From the NCBI RefSeq assembly GCF_963662885.1, contig NZ_OY760064.1, forward strand, positions 434,001-498,000: 64,000 nt of DNA, read 5' to 3'. The translations under genes and the position numbers were made by a program. Shown piece after piece: positions 7,681-15,912 of this stretch (position 1 is its first letter; every line of letters starts with the position of its first letter). The DNA comes from an uncultured Pseudodesulfovibrio sp. (GTDB lineage Bacteria > Desulfobacterota > Desulfovibrionia > Desulfovibrionales > Desulfovibrionaceae). The notes beneath the pieces are model-generated. The model was not told the origin of the DNA. It saw only the letters and a program-made list of their open reading frames with translations, and searched no databases.

Positions 7681-8390
7681 TGGTCGATGTGGCCGGGATG
7701 GTCCGCTCCCTGGACCCGCGTCTCAAGTTGGCCGCGGCCCTGGTGGCCGGTCCCTGTCTGTGGAAGGTCCCTCTCTCCGCAGCCATAGTGGTCGCGTTGT
7801 TCCTGCTTATTCTCGTCCGCTGTCTGGCAGCCGGGCAGCCGGGTGGGGGCAAAATGGTCCGCAGCCTACTTTCCTTTGTCCTCTTCTGGGTCGCGGTCAA
7901 GGTTGTCTTGGATGCGATTTCCGGCGTCCCCATGGAGCATTTGGCTCTCGACGCAGGCCAATTGGCCGTGCGCCTGGTGGCTTTGTTGATGCTTGGCCTG
8001 GGGCTGGCCTTGTCCACTTCCGCCCGAGCCTTGGGGCTGGCCGCCGCCTGGGCGTTGCGGCCGTTTTTGGGGCGGGAAAGGTCCTGGCGCATTGCCCTGG
8101 CCCTTTCTCTTATGGTTCATTTCCTGCCAACCTGCCTGTCGACCCTGACCGGGGTGCGCGAGGTGGTCGCACGGCGCTTCCCCGAGGCGGGGTTCTTCCG
8201 TCGCATGCGCATGGTCCCTCAGGCCGTTATTCGCAACCTGGGGCAGAAGACCTGGAATCAGACCCTGGCCGTTGCCTGCCGCGGCCTGGATCGCCCGGGT
8301 GCCTGGGAGCCGGACTTCGCCTGGTCAGGACGGGATTGGATCGGCTCAGTCCTTGTGATTGTCGCAATAGGAACCGTGTTTTTCCTGTAG
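7680..8390 (+). CDS. ECF transporter T component (CbiQ/EcfT family)
   Basis: The 236-residue protein starts at ATG 7680, overlapping the ATPase stop, after GGGGAGGGGC. It opens with RSLDPRLKLAAAL, the usual EcfT N-terminus, has about five hydrophobic helices, and contains VREVVARRFPEAGFFRRMR, equivalent to the coupling helices with the A-R-x signature that contact the ATPases. It scaffolds the S subunit on the ATPase dimer in the inner membrane. Transcriptional and translational coupling with the ATPase gene is evident from the 1-base overlap. The substrate is not readable from this subunit. Confidence 0.82.
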   Translation: MVDVAGMVRSLDPRLKLAAALVAGPCLWKVPLSAAIVVALFLLILVRCLAAGQPGGGKMVRSLLSFVLFWVAVKVVLDAISGVPMEHLALDAGQLAVRLVALLMLGLGLALSTSARALGLAAAWALRPFLGRERSWRIALALSLMVHFLPTCLSTLTGVREVVARRFPEAGFFRRMRMVPQAVIRNLGQKTWNQTLAVACRGLDRPGAWEPDFAWSGRDWIGSVLVIVAIGTVFFL

Positions 8391-8406
8391 TCTTTTCTCG
8401 CCCGTA

Positions 8407-8435
8407 TTGACGGAACGGGTCGTCCCTCCTAAAGT
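8407..8435 (+). promoter_or_regulatory. Sigma-70-type promoter of the rhodanese-ferritin gene
   Basis: TTGACG (8407-8412) and TAAAGT (8430-8435) are exactly 17 bp apart, 53 bp before the ATG. A small dyad, CCCGT (8401-8405) and ACGGG, flanks the -35. Confidence 0.6.
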
Positions 8436-8488
8436 TCCACTAAAAAGGGCAGCTTTGCCCGCCAGACTGCAATATCCAGGGGGAAATC

Positions 8489-9313
8489 ATGTCCACCATC
8501 ACCCAGATGACGCCGGATGAGGCCCGCAAGTTCATGGAAGGCAGCAAGCCTGACTCCTACACGCTCCTCGATGTCAGGCAGGAAGTGGAATACGAGCAGG
8601 ATCATATTCCGGGGGCCAGGCTGGTGCCCTTGTCGGAGTTGGCCGACCATTTTGATGAATTGGACAAGAAACAACCCCTGCTGGTCTATTGCGCCTCGGG
8701 AGGGCGGTCCATGGCTGCGGCCGCGCTTCTGCAGGGCCAGGGATTCGAGGACGTCAACAATCTGGTGGGCGGCATTTCCTCCTGGGAGGGCGAGGGGGCT
8801 TTCGGCCCAATGGAACTGGGCCTGATCGCCTTTACCGGGGCCGAGGGACCGGCAGAAATTCTCCTCAAGGCCTATGCCATGGAGAACGTGCTCCAGGTTT
8901 TCTATGTACAGCGTGCGGACATGGCAGAGACAATGGAGCGCATCGGTCTTTTCATGCGTTTGGCCGGGTTCGAGGACAAGCACAAGGATGTCCTGTACGA
9001 GTTGTATACCCGCATAGCGGACGAGGTCATGAGCCGCGAGGAGTTCGAACAGGTCGCCCTGCGAAATGCCACGGACATGGCCGAGGGCGGCGTCCCGGTC
9101 AGCGAGTTCATGGACCATTTCCCCGGTGCGTTCGACGATGACCGGGGCGTGTTGGAATTGGCCTCCATGGTCGAGGCTCAGGCCCTGGACTATTACCTGC
9201 GCTGCGCCATGCGCGCCAAGACTAAGGAGACCCAGGACGTGTTGCAGCTCCTGGCTCGCGAGGAAAAGGCCCATCTCAAGCTGATAGGCAGGTTCATGGA
9301 CGGCAAGGACTGA
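8489..9313 (+). CDS. Rhodanese domain fused to a ferritin-like (rubrerythrin-type) domain
   Basis: Residues 1 to about 105 form a rhodanese domain with the active-site loop CASGGRS (persulfide-forming Cys). From about residue 120 to the end runs a four-helix ferritin-like domain with Glu/His-containing helices such as LLKAYAMENVLQVFYVQRADMA and VEAQALDYYLRCAMRAK, and LLAREEKAHLKLIGRF, consistent with a di-iron site. Total 274 residues; ATG 8489 follows GGGGGAAATC. The protein should be cytoplasmic, having no signal peptide. A joint role in sulfur transfer and peroxide or iron handling is plausible, but no function is established from sequence. Monocistronic, convergent with the EamA gene. Confidence 0.85.
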   Translation: MSTITQMTPDEARKFMEGSKPDSYTLLDVRQEVEYEQDHIPGARLVPLSELADHFDELDKKQPLLVYCASGGRSMAAAALLQGQGFEDVNNLVGGISSWEGEGAFGPMELGLIAFTGAEGPAEILLKAYAMENVLQVFYVQRADMAETMERIGLFMRLAGFEDKHKDVLYELYTRIADEVMSREEFEQVALRNATDMAEGGVPVSEFMDHFPGAFDDDRGVLELASMVEAQALDYYLRCAMRAKTKETQDVLQLLAREEKAHLKLIGRFMDGKD

Positions 9314-9329
9314 GTTCCGTTCGGCGTGG

Positions 9330-10205
9330 TCAGTTCGCCGGGACAGGCTCCCGCTGATGCAGGTTGGGTACGACGATGCCCAGAATGATCAGCACCGCGC
9401 CCCAGATCTGCAGTTGGACCACGGGCTCGCCCAGAAATATCGCGGCGGCCGCAAGGGTGATGACCGGTTCCACGGACGAGAAGATGCAGGCGTAGGCACT
9501 GCCGATTCTTTCTATGGCTGTGTACTGCAGCGTCGCGGCCAGCAGTCCGGGGAAAAGCCCCAGTGCCAGGCTGATGCCTGCCTGCTCCATATTCATGGAA
9601 CCCCAAGCATAAATGTCGCCCGACAGGGTGAAGGACACCGCGGCGAACCCGATGACGTAGAAGGTGGCCGTCAGCGGTTTGATGCCCTTGAGCAATACCT
9701 GGATCAGGATGACGTAGACGGAGAAGGTGGCCATGGCCCCCAGGGCGTACGCCAGGCCTGTGCCGTTCACCTCGCGCAGGAATGCGTCATAGAAGACCAG
9801 ACAGCAGCCGATCATGACCAGCCCCAGGGAGAGGATGACCACCCGGTTGATGCGCATGTGCAGAAACCGGGAGGAGAGCAGGGTCACGGCCATGGGATGT
9901 CCATACAGGACCAGGGCCGCTGTGGAGGCCGGGATGGTCTCCAGCGAGTAAACGAAGCAGGAGGTCTGCATCCAGCAGACCACTAGCCCGAGAAAGGCGC
10001 ATTTGCCCAGGTCGCGCAGGGAGATGCGCAGCATCCGGGGAGATTTGACCAGCAGGTAGAAGAACAGCATGACCGTGGCCAGCGTGAAGCGCGTCTGCAT
10101 CATCACTGCGCCGTCCATGCCAGCCGCGTAGCCGAACTTGATCAGAATCGCCATGGAACCGAAACAGGCGGCAGAGATCACCGCATAAATAAGCCCCTGG
10201 AGCAT
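9330..10205 (-). CDS. EamA/DMT-family transporter
   Basis: The 291-residue protein has ten predicted membrane helices in two EamA repeats, beginning MLQGLIYAVISAACFGSMAI and with the repeat-2 signature GLFPGLLAATLQYTAIERIG followed by SSVEPVITLAAAAIFLGEP. It is an inner-membrane drug/metabolite transporter, often an amino-acid or metabolite exporter; substrate unknown. It starts four bases after the tlyA stop, so it is translated from the tlyA mRNA. Confidence 0.88.
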   Translation of the reverse strand: MLQGLIYAVISAACFGSMAILIKFGYAAGMDGAVMMQTRFTLATVMLFFYLLVKSPRMLRISLRDLGKCAFLGLVVCWMQTSCFVYSLETIPASTAALVLYGHPMAVTLLSSRFLHMRINRVVILSLGLVMIGCCLVFYDAFLREVNGTGLAYALGAMATFSVYVILIQVLLKGIKPLTATFYVIGFAAVSFTLSGDIYAWGSMNMEQAGISLALGLFPGLLAATLQYTAIERIGSAYACIFSSVEPVITLAAAAIFLGEPVVQLQIWGAVLIILGIVVPNLHQREPVPAN

Positions 10206-10209
10206 GGTG

Positions 10210-10959
10210 CTATTCCGGCCTGACCATGTAGGCCATATATTCCTGGTTGCCCTTGGGACCCAGTATCTGGGACGGGACCACGCCGCGCACGACCAGCCCG
10301 AGTTCGCTCTCGCAGAACCCGGTCACCGTGTCGACAGCCTCCTGTTGCAGCCGTTTGCTGCGGACCACGCCCTTGTCGGTCTGGCCCGGGCCCACCTCGA
10401 ACTGCGGCTTGATCAGAACCACCAGCTCGCCGCCCGGCTTCAGGAACTGCATGCAGGCGGGCAGGATCTTGGTCAGGGAGATGAACGACACGTCGCCCAC
10501 GATCACGTCCACCGGTTCGGGGATGAGGTCCGGTTCAGCATGGCGCACGTTGGTTCGCTCCAGGTTTATGACCCGGTCATCCTGGCGCAGCTTCTCGTGC
10601 AGTTGGCCGTACCCCACGTCCACGGCATAGACCCGCACCGCGCCGAACTGGAGCATGCAGTCCGTGAACCCGCCAGTGGAAGCGCCTGCATCCATGGCGA
10701 TCTTGCCATTGAAATCAATGGAAAATTCTTCGATGGCGGTGAGCAGCTTGTAGGCGCCGCGCGACACGAACCGCTCGTCATGAGGGACCACGAATTCCGT
10801 TTCCGGGTCGAACTGCTGGCCTGGTTTGATGACCGGTGTTTTCTGGTCCCGGTCCATGTAGTGGACCTTGCCGGCCATGATCAATCGTTTGGCCTTGCCT
10901 CGGCTCTCCACAAGGCCCTGTTGGGCCAGGAGCTGATCCGCACGTTGTTTCTTGGGCAT
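10210..10959 (-). CDS. tlyA: TlyA-type 2'-O-methyltransferase (hemolysin A family)
   Basis: The 249-residue protein has an N-terminal S4 RNA-binding domain (RADQLLAQQGLVESRGKAKR, residues about 5-60) and an FtsJ/RrmJ-type methyltransferase domain (DAGASTGGFTDCMLQ is the SAM-binding motif I; DVGYGQL and VGDVSFISL follow). TlyA proteins methylate ribose in 16S/23S rRNA. The start is ATG 10959, preceded by GGAGG at the right distance; an upstream in-frame extension to 11040 runs through the hairpin repeat and is rejected. It lies between thrC and the EamA gene on the same strand. Confidence 0.92.
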   Translation of the reverse strand: MPKKQRADQLLAQQGLVESRGKAKRLIMAGKVHYMDRDQKTPVIKPGQQFDPETEFVVPHDERFVSRGAYKLLTAIEEFSIDFNGKIAMDAGASTGGFTDCMLQFGAVRVYAVDVGYGQLHEKLRQDDRVINLERTNVRHAEPDLIPEPVDVIVGDVSFISLTKILPACMQFLKPGGELVVLIKPQFEVGPGQTDKGVVRSKRLQQEAVDTVTGFCESELGLVVRGVVPSQILGPKGNQEYMAYMVRPE

Positions 10960-10975
10960 GATGTGCCTCCGGAGG

Positions 10976-11070
10976 TCGGGGGAAGGGAGGGAAAAACCCT
11001 TTGAAAAGGGTTCTTTCCCTCCCTTCCCCCGGACCCCCATCCCTCCCTTTTCCTAAACTTTTTGTGCCGC
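10976..11070. repeat. Long hairpin element between thrC and tlyA
   Basis: Bases 10978-11030 form a nearly perfect 24-bp stem: outer arms GGGGGAAGGGAGGGAAA and TTTCCCTCCCTTCCCCC, inner arms AACCCTT and AAGGGTT, loop TGAA, with one bulged C. Purine-rich and pyrimidine-rich arms make it polar. A pyrimidine-rich tail (GGACCCCCATCCCTCCC) follows to about 11050. Similar intergenic hairpins recur, as I recall, in Desulfovibrio genomes, so this may be a dispersed REP-like element. It could also attenuate thrC transcription into tlyA; there is no clean T-tract. Confidence 0.75.
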
Positions 11071-11098
11071 TTCGCGGTAAGAAAAGGGCGGGAAGTAA

Positions 11099-12547
11099 TT
11101 ATTTCTTTTCGAGGCCGAGTTTGGCGACCACGTTGTCGGCGGTCTTGCGGGTGAAGTCCGCTTCGGACAAAGCTTCCTTCTCCTCCGGAGAGATGACCAG
11201 CTCCGGCTTGTTGGCCAGGGCCATGTCCGGCTCGACGCCGAATTCGGGCGGGAAGGCGTTGTCGAAGTACATATTCTGGAAATCGACGAACTTGAGCTGA
11301 TGCGCCGTGGAGTCGAGGATGCACAGTTCATCCTGGGTGACCAGGCCGAGCTCCAGCGCACGCTTGGCACCGGCAAACGACTCGCCGCCCTGGGTGCAGG
11401 CAATATGGCCGTTGCGGTTGGCCTGGATCATGGAGTCCATGATCTGCTGTTCGGTTACCTGGAGGACCTGGAAGGCACGTTTGCCGCCCACTGCTTCGAA
11501 CTTTTCGGCAAAGTATTTCACGCGCGGGAACGAGACCGGGTTGCCGATCATGGCCGCCTGGGCCACGGACGCGCTGACCTTCATGGGGTGGTATTCGCGC
11601 TCCTTGGGGTCGTCCACTGCATAGTAACGGTAGACCGGGTCCGCGTGGTGGGACTGCACGCCGAATATGCGCGGAAGCTCGGTGATGACGCCCAGGTCGT
11701 AGAGCTTGAGGAAGCCGGCCATGATGGCGGTGATATTGCCCGCGTTGCCGATGGGCACGAAGATGCACTTGCCCTTCATGTCCCAGTCGAACCACTGGGC
11801 GCACTCGAAGGCGTAGGATTCCTGACCCAGGATGCGCCATGCGTTCTTGGAGTTGAGCAGAGCCACGCGGTAGTTGTCGGCCAGGTGCTCGACCACCTTC
11901 ATGCAGTCGTCGAACACGCCGGGCACTTCCAGGACAACGGCCCCGGAGCCCAGCGGTTGGGCCAGCTGGGCCGGGGTGACCTTGCCGTGGGGCAGGATGA
12001 CAACGGACTTGATGGCTCCGCCTGCGTAGGAGGCGTAGAGCGCGGCGGCGGCCGAGGTGTCGCCGGTGGAAGCGCAGACCGTCAGGATCTGATCCCAGCC
12101 GTGGCGGCGGATGAGCGAACGCAGATAGGAGAACCCGCAGGCCATGCCCCGGTCCTTGAACGAGGCGGACGGGTTCTGACCGTCGTTCTTGTAGGCCGTG
12201 GTCAGGCCTGTAGCCGCGTTCAGCGAGGGGCTGGAGGCCACCAGCGGGGTGTTGCCTTCGCCGAGGTAGACGATGTCCTCCTCTTCAAGCACCGGTGCCA
12301 TCAGCTCGTAAAAGCGGAAAATGCCGCGCAGGGCGGTCTTTTTGGAGGCCGCGCGCTGATCGAAGATGGCACGCCACTCTTCGCCGCTGGTCTTTTTCAG
12401 CTCATCGAAATTCAGGTTGTCGAGCAGGAACACGCCGCCGCACTCGGGGCAGGTGTAGTACAGCTCGTCCGTGGGGAATCGCTTGCCGCAACCAAGGCAG
12501 AAGTATTCCATGTGTCCGCGGTAGGAGGGAAAAAGATCGGCAGTCAT
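11099..12547 (-). CDS. thrC: Threonine synthase
   Basis: This 482-residue PLP enzyme converts O-phosphohomoserine to threonine. The N-terminus has a four-Cys zinc-ribbon-like motif (CLGCGKRF...YTCPECGG), and the PLP-binding Lys lies in NPSASFKDRG. Further family motifs are EGNTPLV and CASTGDTSAAAALYAS (phosphate/PLP loop). ATG 12547 follows GGGTGAGACA; a longer reading to 12601 lacks a ribosome-binding site. A candidate promoter on the minus strand is TTGACT with a TAAGCG 17 bp downstream near 12610-12640. It heads the thrC-tlyA-eamA string, separated from tlyA by the hairpin element. Confidence 0.93.
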   Translation of the reverse strand: MTADLFPSYRGHMEYFCLGCGKRFPTDELYYTCPECGGVFLLDNLNFDELKKTSGEEWRAIFDQRAASKKTALRGIFRFYELMAPVLEEEDIVYLGEGNTPLVASSPSLNAATGLTTAYKNDGQNPSASFKDRGMACGFSYLRSLIRRHGWDQILTVCASTGDTSAAAALYASYAGGAIKSVVILPHGKVTPAQLAQPLGSGAVVLEVPGVFDDCMKVVEHLADNYRVALLNSKNAWRILGQESYAFECAQWFDWDMKGKCIFVPIGNAGNITAIMAGFLKLYDLGVITELPRIFGVQSHHADPVYRYYAVDDPKEREYHPMKVSASVAQAAMIGNPVSFPRVKYFAEKFEAVGGKRAFQVLQVTEQQIMDSMIQANRNGHIACTQGGESFAGAKRALELGLVTQDELCILDSTAHQLKFVDFQNMYFDNAFPPEFGVEPDMALANKPELVISPEEKEALSEADFTRKTADNVVAKLGLEKK

Positions 12548-12710
12548 TGTCTCACCCGATGGGAATAAGGTTCTTTTCACACTGGCCTCAAAAGGGATCA
12601 AAGGTTCGCTTAAAAGGTAGTGTATGGCAAGTCAAAATTGTGTAGGCTGGCCTCGCAAACAGCGGGACGGCGGGGCTTTCCCAGGCCGTCTCCAATCGGA
12701 GAAACATTGA

Positions 12711-13595
12711 ATGAAGAAGAAAACCATATCCCTGGTCCTGGGCAGCGGTGGAGCGCGCGGGTTGGCGCACATCGGAATCATCCGCTGGCTCGAGGAGCAC
12801 GATTGCGAAATTAAATCCATAACGGGCTGTTCTATGGGCGCCCTGGTGGGCGGCATCCACGCCATCGGCATGCTCGACGAGTATGAAAAGTGGGCGCGCC
12901 ACATCACCAAGCGGCACATGCTTGCTCTCATGGACCTGTCTTTCGGCATGGACGGGCTGATCAAGGGCGACAGGCTCATCGACACCCTGCGAAACCTGGT
13001 CGGCGATGAACTCATCGAAAATCTGCCCATCAGCTTCACGGCCGTGGCCGCGAACATCTCCCGGCGCAAGGAAGTCTGGATTCGTCAGGGGTCGCTGTTC
13101 GACGCCATCAAGGCGTCCATAGCCCTGCCCCTGATTTTCAAGCCAGTGGTGGTGGACGGTGATGATATCATCGATGGCGGCATCCTCAACCCCGTACCCA
13201 TCGCCCCGACCTTCGGTGATTTGAACGAATACACCATCGCCGTGAACCTGTGCGCTCCGCCGGTCAAGGGTATCGAAATCAAAAACGACAAGCACAACGG
13301 CGATGAAAACGGTTCCGGTCTGTCCCATGTGGTGGCCGAGTTCATCGGTACCATGACCGACAAGATCGCCATGAAACGCAAGGATATTCGAGCCTACGAC
13401 ATCCTCTACAAGTCGTTTGATGCCATGCAGGGCTCCATTGCTCGGCAGAAGATCGCAGCCTATCCGCCCGACGCGGTCCTGGATATTCCCATCAATTTGT
13501 GCAGCCTGATGGATTTTGACAAGGCCGATCCACTCATCGAGCACGGCTACCGATTGGCTGAAAAAAAACTGCCTGATGTTTTTGCATCGAGATAG
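12711..13595 (+). CDS. Patatin-like phospholipase (RssA/NTE family)
   Basis: The 294-residue protein carries the patatin oxyanion loop GSGGARG, the nucleophile elbow GCSMG (Ser-Asp dyad serine) and the catalytic Asp in DGG (IIDGGILNPVP). These define a Ser-Asp dyad acyl hydrolase acting on lipids. There is no signal peptide, so it is probably cytoplasmic or membrane-associated. ATG 12711 follows GGAG at 9 bases. It is divergent from thrC and stands alone. Confidence 0.92.
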   Translation: MKKKTISLVLGSGGARGLAHIGIIRWLEEHDCEIKSITGCSMGALVGGIHAIGMLDEYEKWARHITKRHMLALMDLSFGMDGLIKGDRLIDTLRNLVGDELIENLPISFTAVAANISRRKEVWIRQGSLFDAIKASIALPLIFKPVVVDGDDIIDGGILNPVPIAPTFGDLNEYTIAVNLCAPPVKGIEIKNDKHNGDENGSGLSHVVAEFIGTMTDKIAMKRKDIRAYDILYKSFDAMQGSIARQKIAAYPPDAVLDIPINLCSLMDFDKADPLIEHGYRLAEKKLPDVFASR

Positions 13596-13697
13596 GCCGC
13601 GTTTCGTCCAGCCGATGGGCACCATCGAATAATTGTGATTGTTCGTTTCTTCCATTCCATCCATAGTTGTCCCTTCAACCATCATTGAAGGACCGAC

Positions 13698-14048
13698 ATG
13701 CTGGAAAGCCAAATGGAATTGCGGGCGGAGAACGGAAACAACGCGGCCATCTACAAGAAGCTTATGCCCGAGGTGGCCGAGCCTTACAGCGCCCTGAATC
13801 AGGAAGTCTACAAGGACGGGATGATCAGCGGCAAACACAAACGGCTCATGGCCCTGGTAGGGGCACTGTGCTCGGGGTGCCGGGCGTGCATCCTGTTTCA
13901 GTGCGATCAGGCCATCGAGTTGGGTGCCGGGGTGGACGAAATCCTCGAGGCCTGCGCCGTAGCCGTGGCCCTGCGTGGGACCATGGGCATGGGGGAGACC
14001 GAGCGCGTGGTGGCCTATCTCCGCGAGCGGGGCTTGATTACCGAATAG
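13698..14048 (+). CDS. Carboxymuconolactone decarboxylase/AhpD-family protein
   Basis: The 116-residue all-helical protein has the AhpD-type motif LCSGCRACILFQCDQAIELG, with a CxxC pair (C58, C61) and a downstream His replaced by Gln/Cys-containing residues (FQCDQA rather than the usual HxxxA). AhpD-like proteins reduce peroxiredoxins or act as thiol hydroperoxidases. Whether it is active without the usual His is open. ATG 13698 follows AAGGACCGAC. It is convergent with the DUF456 gene. Confidence 0.85.
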   Translation: MLESQMELRAENGNNAAIYKKLMPEVAEPYSALNQEVYKDGMISGKHKRLMALVGALCSGCRACILFQCDQAIELGAGVDEILEACAVAVALRGTMGMGETERVVAYLRERGLITE

Positions 14049-14094
14049 GGATAAAAGAGACCGGGGACGATCCTGTCGTCCGCCCGGATGGGGC

Positions 14095-14592
14095 TCAGGG
14101 CCAGACGCGCGGGATGGACAATATGACCAATGCCGCGCCGATGGCCGTCTTGAGCGTGAAGCCGAGGGCTTTGCCCACGAACGCGCCTTTGGCCGCGCGC
14201 AGGGCCTCGGGCCGGGTGCGGCCGGGCGTCTCGGCTATGAAACAGCCGAGCCATGCCCCGCCAAGGGCTCCCAAAAGGGCCCCCAGGCCGAAAAAGAAGG
14301 GCGCACCGAAAATGGCTCCGGCAATCGCGCCGATGATGCCGCCCACGTTGCCGCGTGCGGACGCGCCGTAGCGGCCCGCGCCCCAGGCCTGCATGCCGAA
14401 CTCCATGGCTTCGCCGGCGGCAGCCGCCACGGCGAAGAAGATGACGAAGTTCCAGGTCATGGACTCGGGGTAGATGTACTTCCACAGTGCCACCAGAGCC
14501 AGTGCAACCCAGTTGGCGGGCAGGCTGAATATCTGGAGGAGTTGTGAAAGCATCAACCCCAGAATGAGCAGGATGGCCCAGACGTATACCAT
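14095..14592 (-). CDS. DUF456-family membrane protein
   Basis: The 165-residue protein has four to five hydrophobic helices. Its sequence FSLPANWVALALVALWK and the Gly/Ala-rich stretch ARGNVGGIIGAIAGAIFGAPFF match the DUF456 pattern, with a conserved glycine-zipper region. Function is unknown. It begins 10 bp after the paaK stop on the same strand, so it is the last gene of the rpsF-to-paaK transcript. Confidence 0.8.
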   Translation of the reverse strand: MVYVWAILLILGLMLSQLLQIFSLPANWVALALVALWKYIYPESMTWNFVIFFAVAAAAGEAMEFGMQAWGAGRYGASARGNVGGIIGAIAGAIFGAPFFFGLGALLGALGGAWLGCFIAETPGRTRPEALRAAKGAFVGKALGFTLKTAIGAALVILSIPRVWP

Positions 14593-14601
14593 GACCTGGC
14601 T

Positions 14602-15891
14602 CTATTCCTTGTCGCGCAGGTCCACCACGCGCACGGCCTTGCCCTGCGCCTTGGGGATGGATTCCGACTGGCACAGTTCCACTCGCGGGGTGACCAGGAT
14701 TTCGGAGCACAGGTTCTTGGCGATGCGTTTCTGCAGTCCCTGCAGGACACGCATGTCTTCAACGAAGTACTCGTCCTTGATTTCCACCTTCACGCGCATC
14801 TGGTCGGAAACACCCTCGCGGATAAGCTCGATCAAATAGTTTTGGCCAACTTCGGGCATGGACATGAGGCACTGTTCGATCTGCATGGGGTAGATGTTCA
14901 CACCCTTGAGGATCATCATGTCGTCGGCGCGTCCGGTGATACGGTCGATGCGACGATGGGTGCGGCCGCACTCGCACTCGCCCGGAATGAAGCGGGTCAG
15001 GTCGCGGGTCCGGTAGCGGATGATGGGCATGCCATCACGCCTGAGAGTGGTCATGACCAGCTCGCCAACTTCGCCCTCGGCCACATGCTCCCCGGTCTCG
15101 GGGTCGATGACCTCGGCTATGTAGGCGTCTTCCCACACATGCATGCCCTTTTGGTGCAGACACTCGAAGGCCACGCCGGGACCGTTCATCTCGGACAAGC
15201 CATAGGAATTGTACGCCTTGATGTGCATCAATTCCTCGATCTTGGCACGAGCCTCTTCGGTGTGGGGCTCTGCGCCGATAAGCGCGATGCGCCAGGGCAT
15301 TTCTTCGGGCGCGTAGCCGGCCTCGCGGACTTGTTGTGCGAAATACAGGGCAAAGGACGGGATGATGTGCAGAACCGTGACCTGATGGTCCAGGATCATC
15401 TTGATCTGGCGCTTGGTGTTGCCCGCGCCAGCGGGGATGGTCAGCATGCCCAGCCGTTCGGAGCCGTAGTGAATACCCAGACCGCCGGTGAAAAGACCGT
15501 ATCCCGAGGTGTTCTGCAACACATCTGACTTGCGGCAGCCGCAGCAGTACATGGACCGGGCCATGAGCTCGGCCCAGGTGTCCAGGTCCTTCTGGGTGTA
15601 GAACACGGCAACCGGGGAGCCGGTAGTGCCGCTGGACGCGTGCAGCCGGACAAAATCCTCCAGGGGACGGGCAAGCAGTCCGTGGGGATACTGGTTGCGC
15701 AGGTCGTCCTTGGTAGTGAAGGGGAGGGAGGTGATGTCCGCCGGACTCTTGATGTCGCCGGACTCAAAGCCCTTGAGCCGCTCGGCATAGAAGGGCGAGC
15801 GCTTGGCGATTTCGATGGTCTCTCTGAGGCGTTCGGCCTGGAGTTTTTCCAGGTCGGCGCGGTCCATGGTTTCTACCGGATCGTAGTACAT
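14602..15891 (-). CDS. paaK: Phenylacetate-CoA ligase-type adenylate-forming enzyme
   Basis: The 429-residue protein has the PaaK family start (MYYDPVETMDRADLEKLQ), the P-loop-like SSGTTGSPVAV, the adenylation motif SYGLSEMNGPG and the C-terminal TDLTR/RADDMMILKGVNIYP hinge. It activates phenylacetate or another aryl acid to its CoA thioester via an AMP intermediate. In anaerobes such ligases often serve indolepyruvate/phenylpyruvate-derived acids in amino-acid fermentation. The gene follows dnaB by 21 bp, which is an unusual operon partner. Confidence 0.88.
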   Translation of the reverse strand: MYYDPVETMDRADLEKLQAERLRETIEIAKRSPFYAERLKGFESGDIKSPADITSLPFTTKDDLRNQYPHGLLARPLEDFVRLHASSGTTGSPVAVFYTQKDLDTWAELMARSMYCCGCRKSDVLQNTSGYGLFTGGLGIHYGSERLGMLTIPAGAGNTKRQIKMILDHQVTVLHIIPSFALYFAQQVREAGYAPEEMPWRIALIGAEPHTEEARAKIEELMHIKAYNSYGLSEMNGPGVAFECLHQKGMHVWEDAYIAEVIDPETGEHVAEGEVGELVMTTLRRDGMPIIRYRTRDLTRFIPGECECGRTHRRIDRITGRADDMMILKGVNIYPMQIEQCLMSMPEVGQNYLIELIREGVSDQMRVKVEIKDEYFVEDMRVLQGLQKRIAKNLCSEILVTPRVELCQSESIPKAQGKAVRVVDLRDKE

Positions 15892-15912
15892 AGCGGTTCC
15901 GCGGGGTAGAGG

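Noticed and set aside
11300..12568. 422-codon plus-strand frame
   Set aside because: It is the antisense shadow of thrC, whose motifs and start are clear.
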